A program made the position numbers and the translations under genes. Positions 1-7,036 of a DNA stretch of 15,602 nt are shown here, piece after piece. The notes beneath the pieces are model-generated. The model did not search any database, was not told the origin of the DNA, and saw only the letters and a program-made list of their open reading frames with translations. Location: NCBI GenBank assembly GCA_050999295.1, contig JBPCPI010000144.1:1-15602 (forward strand), read 5' to 3'. Origin of the DNA: JACCQS01 sp050999295. Its GTDB lineage: Bacteria > Actinomycetota > Actinomycetes > Mycobacteriales > Geodermatophilaceae. The number at the start of each line of letters is the position of its first letter. Position 1 is the first letter of the stretch.

Positions 1-206
1 CCGCCCGCGACTGGCGGTGCTCTCCGTCCTGGACGAGGCCGCCGCACGTTCCGAGCACGTGGCGGTTGCCGAAGTCGCGCAGCGTGCGCGAGTCGTGCTC
101 GGGTCCCTGTCCATGCAGGCGACCTACGACTGTCTCGGCGTGTTGACCACTGCGGGACTCGTACGGCGGATCGAACTTCCCGGCCATCCGGCGCGCTACG
201 AGGCTC
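1..206 (+). pseudogene. Fur-family repressor gene remnant (N-terminal DNA-binding half, truncated)
   Basis: The frame starting at base 2 reads as the winged-helix half of a Fur/PerR-type metal- or peroxide-sensing repressor. It has an RLAVLSVLDE helix, then LGSLSMQATYDCLGVL (recognition helix), then AGLVRRIELPGHPARYE (wing). The true start lies left of the window. After RYE, near base 202, similarity to Fur ends abruptly. The metal-binding dimerisation half, with its Cys and His ligands, is missing, and the frame closes at a TGA at 245-247 after unrelated residues. Catalase coding sequence begins in another frame at the same point, so this looks like one side of a deletion joint. Fur-family genes are commonly next to the catalase genes they control, which fits an ancestral fur-catalase pair. 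It could bind DNA weakly if expressed, but without the dimerisation domain a working repressor is unlikely. Confidence 0.75.
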
Positions 207-581
207 TTCCCGCTCAAGGCGATCGGCACCGGCCGGCTCACCCGTGAGCGGATCTCCCGGACCAACGACTACCAGCAGGCCGGCGAGCGCTACCTGCTGT
301 CCGAGGAGTGGGAGCGCGACGACCTCGTCGCCAACCTGGTCGACGCGTTGAGCCAGTGCGACCGCCCCATCCAGGAGCGGATGGTCTGGCACTTGTTCAT
401 GTGCGAGGACGAACTGGGACAACGCGTGGGGGACGGGCTGGGCATCTCCGCCGACGACGTGCGCGGCCTGTCACCGCTGCCCAGCCAGACGCTGAACGAG
501 CAGGAATTGCAGCGCCTGGAGAACCTGGGTAAGAACGGCACACGTGACCGGCCGCATCATGACCCACTGCGTCCCGAATGA
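207..581 (+). pseudogene. Catalase C-terminal remnant (5' three quarters deleted)
   Basis: The frame 207-581 reads FPLKAIGTGRLTRERISRTN and continues DYQQAGERY, WERDDLVANLVDAL, PIQERMVWHLF and ELGQRVGDGLGI. This is the C-terminal catalase-related (immune-responsive) domain of a clade-type haem catalase, roughly the last 115-125 residues of a protein of about 490. The N-terminal arm, the catalytic His and Asn, the haem pocket and the proximal Tyr region are all missing, so it cannot be an active catalase. No start codon or ribosome site belongs to it. It follows the Fur remnant directly but in a different frame (frame 3 against frame 2), consistent with one internal deletion that removed the 3' end of fur and most of the catalase gene. 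It ends at TGA 579-581, 66 bp from the end of dop on the opposite strand. Confidence 0.8.
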
Positions 582-647
582 GCGGGTGTCCAAGACCGGC
601 TGAGCTCAGCTATCCGGGCTTCCCACGTCGAGGAACGAGGCGCAGAG

Positions 648-2156
648 TCACCGAGCGCCGGTGAGCCGGTCCACGAGCTCGCGGGCGTCGGTACAGGAGT
701 CGAGCAGTTCGCCGACGTGCTCCCGGGTGCCCCGGCGCGGTTCCAGGGTCGGGATGCGGACCAGGTTCTCCGCGCCCAGGTCGAAGATTACCGAGTCCCA
801 GGACGCGGCGGCGACGCTCTTGGGGTAGCGCCGCAGGCACTCCCCCCGGAAGTAGGCGCGAGTGTCGGTCGGCGGACGATGCGCGGCGACGGCCACCTCG
901 GCGTCGGAGACCAGCCGCTGCATTGCGCCATGAGCCAGGAGCCGATGGTAGAGCCCGCGCTCCGGGCGTACGTCGCTGTACTGCAGGTCGACGAGGGCCA
1001 GGCGCGAATCTCCCCAGCCCAGGCCGTCGCGCTCTCGATAGCCCTCGAGCAGACGTAGCTTCGCGACCCAGTCCAGTCGGTCGGCACACGACATCGGCTC
1101 CCGTTCCAGGTCGGTCAGGATCTCGGCCCAGCGCTCCAACACATCCTTGGTCTCCGGGTCATCCACACCCATCCGGTGCACATAGGTGGTCGCAAGGTCG
1201 AGATAGACCGATTGCAGTTGCAGGGCGGTCATCCGTCGGCCGTCATGTAACCGGATGAGCGTCCTCAGCGACGGGTCATGGCTGACCGCGTGCAGCGTGG
1301 AGACCGGCTCCTCGACGCGCAGGTCTGCGCCGATCTCACCGTCCTCGATCATCGCCAGCACCAACGACGTGGTTCCGAGCTTGAGATAGGTGGAGAGCTC
1401 GGCCAGGTTGGCGTCGCCGATGATCACGTGCAGTCGTCGGTACTTCTCCGCGTCGGCGTGCGGCTCGTCCCGGGTGTTGATGATCGGCCGCTTCAGAGTC
1501 GTCTCCAGGCCGACCTCGACCTCGAAGAAGTCCGCCCGCTGAGATATCTGGAAGCCGGCCTTGCGCCCGTCCTGACCGAGCCCGACCCTGCCCTGCCCGC
1601 AGATCACCTGACGGCTCACGAAGAACGGGATCAGGTGCGTGACGATCTCGGCGAACGGGGTCTGCCGACGCATCAGGTAGTTCTCGTGCGAGCCGTAGGA
1701 GGCTCCCTTGCCGTCGGTGTTGTTCTTGTACAAGCCGATCCGGGGCTGGCCGGGGATCCGCCCGGCCCGCCGGGCCGCCTCAGCCATGACCAATTCCCCC
1801 GCTTTGTCCCACAGCACACCGTCTCGAGGATTGGTCACCTCCGGTGTGGAGTACTCCGGGTGCGCATGGGCGACGTAGAGCCGTGCGCCGTTGGTGAGGA
1901 TCACGTTGGCCAGGCCCGGATCCTCGTCCAGTTCGGTGTGGTCCAGGGCCGATGCCGGGGAGAGGTCGAATCCTCGTGCATCGCGGAGTGGGGACTCCTC
2001 CTCGAAGTCCCAGCGAGGTCGGCGCAGGGTTGGTGCGTCGGCGACCGCCCAGGCATTGACGATCTGGCCGGAGAGCAGGGTGGGGTTGGCGCCGGGCTCC
2101 CCCGGGACCGAGATGCCGTACTCCACCTCGGTTCCGATCACCCGGTGAACGCTCAT
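648..2156 (-). CDS. dop: Dop, Pup deamidase/depupylase family protein with the active-site Asp replaced by Ala
   Basis: A 502-residue protein, the usual Dop length. Dop is a carboxylate-amine-ligase-fold enzyme that deamidates the C-terminal Gln of Pup and removes Pup from substrates. Visible blocks are GTEVEYGIS (residues 8-16, nucleotide/Mg site), WDFEEESPLRDARGFDL (50-65, followed by the Dop-specific loop), HAHPEYSTPE (97-106), LYKNNTDGKGASYGSHENY (142-160), GLETTLKRPIINTRDEPHAD (216-235), RRLHVIIGDAN (240-250), and near the end TDTRAYFRGECLRR and ASWDSVIFDL. The odd feature is residue 96: homologues read GARLYVDHAHPEY with a catalytic Asp (D95 in M. tuberculosis), but here it is GARLYVAHAHPEY, codon GCC at 1871-1869. 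PafA, the paralogous ligase, also needs this Asp; the SPLRDARGFDL block and Dop loop mark this as Dop and not PafA. The ATG at 2156 has no Shine-Dalgarno but sits 6 nt after TAGGCT. pup and prcBA, normally next, are not here. Confidence 0.95.
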   Translation of the reverse strand: MSVHRVIGTEVEYGISVPGEPGANPTLLSGQIVNAWAVADAPTLRRPRWDFEEESPLRDARGFDLSPASALDHTELDEDPGLANVILTNGARLYVAHAHPEYSTPEVTNPRDGVLWDKAGELVMAEAARRAGRIPGQPRIGLYKNNTDGKGASYGSHENYLMRRQTPFAEIVTHLIPFFVSRQVICGQGRVGLGQDGRKAGFQISQRADFFEVEVGLETTLKRPIINTRDEPHADAEKYRRLHVIIGDANLAELSTYLKLGTTSLVLAMIEDGEIGADLRVEEPVSTLHAVSHDPSLRTLIRLHDGRRMTALQLQSVYLDLATTYVHRMGVDDPETKDVLERWAEILTDLEREPMSCADRLDWVAKLRLLEGYRERDGLGWGDSRLALVDLQYSDVRPERGLYHRLLAHGAMQRLVSDAEVAVAAHRPPTDTRAYFRGECLRRYPKSVAAASWDSVIFDLGAENLVRIPTLEPRRGTREHVGELLDSCTDARELVDRLTGAR

Positions 2157-2162
2157 GTGTTC

Positions 2163-2168
2163 AGCCTA
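2163..2168 (-). promoter_or_regulatory. Leaderless -10 box of dop
   Basis: On the minus strand TAGGCT fits the actinobacterial -10 consensus TAnnnT. It is followed by exactly six bases (GAACAC) and then the dop ATG, so transcription would begin at or next to the start codon. No convincing -35 is visible. This implies dop can be transcribed independently of the upstream lipoprotein and arc genes. Confidence 0.55.
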
Positions 2169-2216
2169 GTTGTGCCGCTCGCGTTCGTCGGCGGGCCGAC
2201 CTCTGGTTCGGTCCGC

Positions 2217-3104
2217 TCAGGCATCCACGGCGCTGCCAGTCGTACGACGGCCGCCGCTGTCGAGCATGACGCACTGGACCTCGGGGTAAGGGGTCCACTC
2301 CTCCTCGGCGGGCAGGTAGGCCCCGGCGGCGTAGCCATTCGGCACTTCCCTTTCCAGGTAGTCGACCACCTTGTTGCTGCACTCGTCGACAAACGGTTGG
2401 CGGGACAGCGGGTCAGTGGGGTACGGCGTCCCCTGCTCGGCTGCCACGGAGTCACCAATGGGTTCGGCCTCGTGCGACTGACTGCACGGCACCACGTCAT
2501 AACGGGTCTCCGGCCCAAACCAGCACTCGCGATAGGCCGCGGCATCTGATCCCCGCATGGCCTGAGCCATCCGTCCAGGAGCGTCCGCTTCTTCTGAGAA
2601 GCCGGTCCGATACTCAACCACGCAGGCCAGCCACCGGGCCCCGGCTTCCCAGGCCGCCTTCTTCGGCAGGTAGGCATACGCCTCGGCCAGGAGGTTGTCC
2701 TTTTCCCGAGCGCCCAGATAGGTGTTGGGCAACTGGAAGTCGCCGCAGCCCTCGTCGCTGTAGAGCAGGCTTCCCCAAGCATCAGAGCTCAGGTCGTCGT
2801 CGGTCGGATAGTCCCCGTCTAGTGCGTCCGGAATCTCCAGGACCTTGGCGACCTCACCCCCGTGCGGTTCGGCGCAGGGCAGCGTCGGCGGTGGCCCCAG
2901 GGGCCCTGTTCCGCCGCGCACGGTGTCCAGGCAGGTGCCCAATTGCGGCGGTTGCACCTGTTCGAAGGCCTCGAGGGTCTGTTCTCCGCCGCCCAAGGAC
3001 GGCGACGCCTGACCGCTGACCGTGGACAGGCATCCGGTCACCAGGGCAAGGGCGGCCCCGAGCAGGACCGACAACGGACTCCGGTGCCGCCGACGCCTGG
3101 TCAT
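2217..3104 (-). CDS. Septum-formation-domain secreted lipoprotein
   Basis: A 295-residue protein from the ATG at 3104. A longer frame reaches 3149, but those extra residues precede a normal n-region and would overlap the spacer after arc. The N-terminus is a lipoprotein signal: RRRRHR, a hydrophobic stretch SVLLGAALALV, then the lipobox VTGC with Cys25 as the lipidated residue. The mature part has paired Cys motifs (LGTCLD, LPCAEPHGGEV, DEGCGDF, ACVVEYR, ECWFGP, VPCSQSHEAEP, ECSN, VQCVM), eight cysteines that could form four disulphides. The repeated 'PC..(P/S)H..E' pattern is typical of the actinobacterial septum-formation domain, whose molecular role is not established. It should be anchored to the outer face of the membrane. 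It lies 50 bp after arc and 60 bp before dop on the same strand; in M. tuberculosis a lipoprotein gene (lppK) also sits next to mpa. No strong ribosome site precedes the ATG. Confidence 0.85.
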   Translation of the reverse strand: MTRRRRHRSPLSVLLGAALALVTGCLSTVSGQASPSLGGGEQTLEAFEQVQPPQLGTCLDTVRGGTGPLGPPPTLPCAEPHGGEVAKVLEIPDALDGDYPTDDDLSSDAWGSLLYSDEGCGDFQLPNTYLGAREKDNLLAEAYAYLPKKAAWEAGARWLACVVEYRTGFSEEADAPGRMAQAMRGSDAAAYRECWFGPETRYDVVPCSQSHEAEPIGDSVAAEQGTPYPTDPLSRQPFVDECSNKVVDYLEREVPNGYAAGAYLPAEEEWTPYPEVQCVMLDSGGRRTTGSAVDA

Positions 3105-3154
3105 ACCTGGTGAGAGCCTGCGGGCCCGAACTAGGTTCCGACAGGTCACGACCG

Positions 3155-4930
3155 TTACAGGTACTGGCCGGTGTTCGTCGCCGTGTCGATGGCCCGCCCG
3201 GACTCGCTGCCCTTGCCCGAGATCAGCGTCCGGATGTAGACGATGCGCTCGCCCTTCTTGCCCGAGATCCGCGCCCAGTCATCGGGGTTGGTCGTGTTGG
3301 GCAGGTCCTCGTTCTCCTTGAACTCATCGATGCACGCGGACATGAGATGCCCGATCCGTACGCCGCGCGCGCCGGAGTCGAGATGGTCCTTGATCGCCAT
3401 CTTCTTCGCCCGGTCGACGATGTTCTGGATCATCGCGCCGGAGTTGAAGTCCTTGAAGTAGAGGACCTCCTTGTCACCGTTCGCGTAGGTGACCTCGAGG
3501 AAGCGGTTCTCCTCGAGTTCGGCATACATCCGCTCCACGGCACCCTGGATCATCGCGGCAACCGTCGCATCCGGATTGCCGCCGTGCTCACCGAGGTCGT
3601 CGTCGTGGATCGGCACGCTCGTCGTCAGGTATTTCGTGAAGATGTCCCGAGCAGCCTCGGCGTCCGGCCGCTCGATCTTGATCTTCACGTCCAGCCGGCC
3701 GGGCCGCAGGATGGCGGGGTCGATCATGTCCTCCCGGTTGGAAGCGCCGATCACGATGACGTTCTCCAGGCCCTCGACACCGTCGATCTCGGAAAGCAGC
3801 TGCGGCACGATCGTGTTCTCCACGTCGGAGGACACACCCGACCCCCGGGTACGGAAGATCGAATCCATCTCGTCGAAGAACACGATGACCGGCGTGCCCT
3901 CGCTGGCCTTCTCCCGGGCTCGCTGGAAGACCAGTCGAATGTGCCGCTCGGTCTCCCCGACGTATTTGTTCAGCAGCTCGGGACCCTTGATGTTCAGGAA
4001 GAACGACCGGCCTTCGCCCGCACCGCGCTCGGCGGCGATCTGCTTGGCCAGCGAGTTCGCCACGGCCTTGGCGATCAGCGTCTTGCCGCACCCCGGTGGG
4101 CCGTAGAGCAGGATTCCCTTGGGTGGGCGCAGCTCGTACTCGCGGAAGAGTTCGGAGTGCAGGAACGGCAGTTCGACCGCGTCGCGGATCTGCTCGATCT
4201 GCCGGGCCAGTCCCCCGATGTCGCCGTAGTCGATGTCGGGGACCTCTTCCAGGATGAGCTCCTCGACCTCGCTCTTCGGGATCCGCTCGTAGGCGTAACC
4301 CGAGCGTGGCTCCAGGAGCAGGGAGTCACCGACCCGCAGCGGCGCCTCGCGGAGGGTCTCGGCGAGGTAGACGACGCGTTCCTCGTCGGTGTGTCCGATC
4401 ACCAGGGCGCGGGCGGGGATGCCCTCGACCGGCTCCAGGATCTCCTTGAGCATCACCACGTCGCCGGCTCGCTCGAAGCCCGTGGCCGCCACGATGTTCA
4501 TCGCCTCGTTGAGCATCACCTCCTGCCCGTGCCGGAGGGTGTCCATGTCCACGTTCGGGGACACCGACACGCGCAGCTTCCGCCCACCGGTGAAGATGTC
4601 GACGGTCTCCTCGTCGTGCCGACTCAAGAAGATCCCGTATCCGCTCGGCGGTTGGGCCAGCCGGTCGATCTCCTGTCGAAGGGTGAGCAGCTGCTCGCGT
4701 GCCTCGCGCAGGGTCTCGGCGAGCCGGTCGTTGCGTTCGGACAGGAAACTCGCGCGACCCTCGGCTTCAGCGAGCCGCTCCTCGAGAGCCCGGGTGTGCC
4801 GCGGCGCGTCGGTGACCCGACGACGCAGGGCAGTCACCTCTTCCTCCAGGAAGGAGATCTGGCTGACCAGGCTGGCCACGTCGCGTTCGCGGCGTGCTCG
4901 CGAGGCTGGGGTCCCGTCGCTGTTGCTCAT
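3155..4930 (-). CDS. arc: ARC/Mpa proteasome-activating AAA+ ATPase
   Basis: A 591-residue protein that forms the hexameric ring which binds pupylated proteins, unfolds them and feeds them to the 20S proteasome in the cytoplasm. Residues about 20-90 are a heptad-rich coiled coil (SQISFLEEEVTALRRRV, then RLAETLREAREQLLTLRQEI), which in Mpa binds Pup. Residues about 95-220 fit the tandem OB domains (GYGIFLSRHDEE, VSVSPNVDM, LEPRSGYAYERIPKSEV). The AAA module has Walker A GPPGCGKT at 277-284, Walker B VIVFFDEMDS (D353, E354), and sensor/arginine-finger regions VIVIGASNREDMIDPAILRPGRLD. The C-terminus is GQYL, the tail with penultimate Tyr that docks on the proteasome alpha ring; lineages without a proteasome usually lack it. 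The ATG at 4930 is chosen over 4963 because GGAGGTGA ends 5 nt upstream. The gene is intact and no key residue is missing. Confidence 0.97.
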   Translation of the reverse strand: MSNSDGTPASRARRERDVASLVSQISFLEEEVTALRRRVTDAPRHTRALEERLAEAEGRASFLSERNDRLAETLREAREQLLTLRQEIDRLAQPPSGYGIFLSRHDEETVDIFTGGRKLRVSVSPNVDMDTLRHGQEVMLNEAMNIVAATGFERAGDVVMLKEILEPVEGIPARALVIGHTDEERVVYLAETLREAPLRVGDSLLLEPRSGYAYERIPKSEVEELILEEVPDIDYGDIGGLARQIEQIRDAVELPFLHSELFREYELRPPKGILLYGPPGCGKTLIAKAVANSLAKQIAAERGAGEGRSFFLNIKGPELLNKYVGETERHIRLVFQRAREKASEGTPVIVFFDEMDSIFRTRGSGVSSDVENTIVPQLLSEIDGVEGLENVIVIGASNREDMIDPAILRPGRLDVKIKIERPDAEAARDIFTKYLTTSVPIHDDDLGEHGGNPDATVAAMIQGAVERMYAELEENRFLEVTYANGDKEVLYFKDFNSGAMIQNIVDRAKKMAIKDHLDSGARGVRIGHLMSACIDEFKENEDLPNTTNPDDWARISGKKGERIVYIRTLISGKGSESGRAIDTATNTGQYL

Positions 4931-4935
4931 GGCTG

Positions 4936-4943
4936 TCACCTCC
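4936..4943 (-). promoter_or_regulatory. Shine-Dalgarno site fixing the arc start
   Basis: GGAGGTGA on the minus strand, five bases before the ATG at 4930. It is the strongest ribosome site in the window and rules out the in-frame start at 4963, which lies upstream of it. A possible -10 for arc (TACCCT, minus strand, 4995-4990) lies about 60 bp upstream of the start, giving arc an ordinary leader. Confidence 0.75.
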
Positions 4944-4971
4944 GCCCAGCTATCACTCGGCACGTACCGGT

Positions 4972-4999
4972 TTGGCTTGCCGAGAAGTCAGGGTATACA
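4972..4999 (+). promoter_or_regulatory. Candidate promoter of the F420-dependent oxidoreductase gene
   Basis: TTGGCT (4972-4977), a 16-bp spacer and TATACA (4994-4999) give a recognisable -35/-10 pair in otherwise GC-rich DNA. It would start transcription near 5006 and leave a leader of about 59 nt before the ATG at 5065. An inverted repeat, CACGGT at 4998-5003 and ACCGTG at 5016-5021, overlaps the -10 and start site and could be an operator. The region also contains the arc promoter on the other strand. Confidence 0.4.
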
Positions 5000-5064
5000 C
5001 GGTTTGTGTCGCGGCACCGTGACGCGCGTGAGGAATTGGCTTGCACTGGAGGTGTCCGAGTCTC

Positions 5065-6069
5065 ATGGCAGCGGGACTGACGTTCGGGTACGCGGCCATG
5101 TTGGAGCAGTTCCCGGCTCGCGAGGCGGTCGAACTCAGCACGTTTTCCGAGGAGCACGGATTCTCCGGCTGCATGGCGGCCGATCATTTCCAGCCCTGGG
5201 TCCCCCAGCAGGGCGAGGCCGCTTTCGTGTGGTCGGTGCTCGCGGCGGTCGGTGAGCGTACGACCGGCGACCTCGGGCCCGGGGTTACCTGCCCCTCCTT
5301 TCGCTTCCATCCGGCGCTGGTCGCCCAGGCCGCGGCGACCCTGGAGTCGATGTACCCGGGCCGGTCCTGGTTGGGCGTCGGCTCAGGCGAGGCACTCAAC
5401 GAGCACATCATCGCCGGTTACTGGCCGGAGGCCGGCGAACGATCCCGCCGGATGTTCGAGGCCATCGAGGTGATCAACAAACTTTTCACCGCGGCCGCGG
5501 CGGGCAAGGACGTCAGGCACGACGGCGAGTTCTTCAAGCTGGAGACAACGCGATTGTGGACTATGCCGGACAAGGCCCCACCGATCCTGGTCGCCACCGC
5601 CGGGCCGATCAACGCGAAGAAGACCGGAAGGTTCGCCGACGGGATCATCACCGTCGGGGCGCCGCTGGAGAAGATCGAAGGGTTGTTCGCGAAATTCGCC
5701 GAGGGAGCGAAGGAGGCGGGCAAGGACCCGGACACGATGCCCAGAGTGCTTCAGCTGCACCTCAGTTGGGCCGACACCGACGAGCTCGCCCTGGCCAACG
5801 CCATGACCGAGTGGCCGAACGGCGGGATGAAGTTCGGAAAGGCCGACATCCGCTCACCGCTGGACTTCGAACAGCTGGCCAAGCTGGTCCGGCCGGAGGA
5901 CTTCGAGGGCCGGATGGTCATCTCCGCCGATCCGGACGAGCACCGCGCCTACATCCAGAGCTTCGTCGATCTCGGCTTCGACCGGGTGTACCTGCACAAC
6001 GTCGGACGCAACCAGAAGGAATGGATCGAGACCTTCGGCCGCGACGTGTTGCCCAAGATCACCCGCTGA
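5065..6069 (+). CDS. F420-dependent glucose-6-phosphate-dehydrogenase-like LLM oxidoreductase
   Basis: A 334-residue luciferase-like-monooxygenase-fold protein, the length of mycobacterial F420-dependent G6P dehydrogenase (Fgd1, 336). Enzymes of this type move hydride between a substrate and coenzyme F420 in the cytoplasm. Shared blocks are GYAAMLEQF (8-16), ADHFQPW (39-45, with D40, H41 and W45 matching the active-site D39, H40 and W44), GERTTGDLGPGV (63-73), LGVGSGEALNE (103-113, E109 as in Fgd1), GRFADGII and ISADPDEH. By hand alignment to Fgd1, two of the three sugar-phosphate ligands are kept (K259, R283), but the position of Lys198 falls on G198-A199 without a Lys. It may therefore use another substrate; the family also contains alcohol and hydroxymycolate dehydrogenases. 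The ATG at 5065 is preferred over TTG 5041 because GGAGGT (5047-5052 region) lies about 12 nt upstream and homologues begin near here. It is divergent from arc and convergent with trmI. Confidence 0.9.
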   Translation: MAAGLTFGYAAMLEQFPAREAVELSTFSEEHGFSGCMAADHFQPWVPQQGEAAFVWSVLAAVGERTTGDLGPGVTCPSFRFHPALVAQAAATLESMYPGRSWLGVGSGEALNEHIIAGYWPEAGERSRRMFEAIEVINKLFTAAAAGKDVRHDGEFFKLETTRLWTMPDKAPPILVATAGPINAKKTGRFADGIITVGAPLEKIEGLFAKFAEGAKEAGKDPDTMPRVLQLHLSWADTDELALANAMTEWPNGGMKFGKADIRSPLDFEQLAKLVRPEDFEGRMVISADPDEHRAYIQSFVDLGFDRVYLHNVGRNQKEWIETFGRDVLPKITR

Positions 6070-6076
6070 GAACCAC

Positions 6077-6122
6077 AACGTCCGAAGGACCGCAGGTAAT
6101 CGGGTACGGGGCTTCGGACGTT
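6077..6122. terminator. Bidirectional terminator-like inverted repeat between convergent genes
   Basis: Perfect 11-bp arms, AACGTCCGAAG (6077-6087) and CTTCGGACGTT (6112-6122), are separated by 24 bases. It lies 8 bp after the F420 enzyme stop, and its right arm contains the first two bases of the trmI stop codon (TAA, 6123-6121). It has no strong T-tract on either side, so termination strength is uncertain, but the position between two convergent genes fits a shared terminator. Confidence 0.5.
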
Positions 6123-7029
6123 ACGAGGTTTTGGTGGCGCCGGTCGCCCGGCGCTGACGAGTCGGTAACACCGTCCCGGCTGCCAGCCGGCGCGCGATCA
6201 CCAGGAACGCGGTATGGCCGACCATCCGGTGTTCGGGCCGGACGGCCAGGCCGACGACGTGCCAGGGCCGGAGCAGGGTCTCGTTGGCCGACGGCTCGGC
6301 GTAGGAGCCGTCGGCTCGGATGGCTTCGACCAGGGTCGAGAGCTGGGTGACCGTGGCCACGTACCCGATCAGCACTCCCCCGGGCCGCAGGACGCTGCCG
6401 ATCGCTGGCAGCATCTGCCACGGCTCGAGCATGTCGAGAACTACTCGGTCCACGTCTGGTTCCCCGGCCTGGCCTATCTCCTCGAGATCACCGTGGCGCA
6501 GGTCCCAGTACGGCGGCTCCTCGCCGAAGAAACGGGTCACGTTCTCCCGTGCCACCTCCGCGAACTCCGCTCGCCGCTCGTAGGAGATCACCGTCCCGGT
6601 CGGGCCGACGGCGCGGAGCAGGGAGCAGGTCAGCGCGCCCGAGCCGGCGCCGGCCTCCACCACCCGGTCGCCGAGATGGATGTCACCCATCATCAGGATC
6701 TGCGCGCTGTCCTTGGGGTAGATGACCTGCGCCCCGCGCGGCATGGACATCACGTAGTCGGCCAACAGCGGCCGTAGCGCCAGGTACCCGGTGCCCGAGG
6801 TCGACATCACGACGCGACCCTCGTCGTGGCCGATTAGGTCGTCGTGGGAGATGGCCCCGCGGTGGGTGTGGAAGGACTTGCCGGGTTCGAGAACAACGGT
6901 GTGCAGCCGGCCCTTCGGATCGGTCAGCTGGACCCGGTCCCCCACAGCGAAGTGCCGTCGATCGACGGGCGCTGTTCGGGCATGCGGCTCGGAGGCTGGT
7001 GGTCCTGGTGAGTCAGGGATTTCAGACAT
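6121..7029 (-). CDS. trmI: TrmI, tRNA (adenine-58-N1)-methyltransferase
   Basis: A 302-residue class I SAM-dependent methyltransferase that makes m1A58 in the T-loop of tRNAs; bacterial TrmI works as a homotetramer. After a disordered Pro-rich N-terminus (1-22), residues 26-110 form the TrmI N-terminal domain, ending with TSGTGYLALRPLLADYV and QVIYPKDSAQI, a family signature. The Rossmann domain has motif I VVEAGAGSGALT (123-134), the ribose-binding E151 in ISYERR, GDLEEIG (180-186), motif IV VVLDMLEPW (196-204) and LRPGGVLIGY (214-223). HRMVGHTAFLVIARR near the C-terminus is also typical. The ATG at 7029 gives a normal N-terminus and sits 7 nt after a -10-like TAGCAT, so the message is probably leaderless. 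It is divergent from the RecB-like gene across 73 bp, as TrmI and a RecB-like gene are neighbours in M. tuberculosis (Rv2118c/Rv2119). Confidence 0.95.
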   Translation of the reverse strand: MSEIPDSPGPPASEPHARTAPVDRRHFAVGDRVQLTDPKGRLHTVVLEPGKSFHTHRGAISHDDLIGHDEGRVVMSTSGTGYLALRPLLADYVMSMPRGAQVIYPKDSAQILMMGDIHLGDRVVEAGAGSGALTCSLLRAVGPTGTVISYERRAEFAEVARENVTRFFGEEPPYWDLRHGDLEEIGQAGEPDVDRVVLDMLEPWQMLPAIGSVLRPGGVLIGYVATVTQLSTLVEAIRADGSYAEPSANETLLRPWHVVGLAVRPEHRMVGHTAFLVIARRLAAGTVLPTRQRRATGATKTS

Positions 7030-7036
7030 CGGGGCG

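Noticed and set aside
599..610. GCTGAGCTCAGC palindrome past the dop stop
   Set aside because: Only 12 bp with no loop or T-run; too short to call a terminator or operator.
1278..2549. 423-codon open frame on the plus strand
   Set aside because: It crosses the dop start and the lipoprotein gene antisense and resembles no family.
4931..4963. Earlier in-frame start for arc
   Set aside because: It lies upstream of the strong GGAGGTGA site, which serves the ATG at 4930.
3110..5080. 656-codon open frame on the plus strand
   Set aside because: It runs antisense through arc, has no domain I recognise, and reflects the codon-position GC bias of the real gene. ARC on the other strand has all family motifs.
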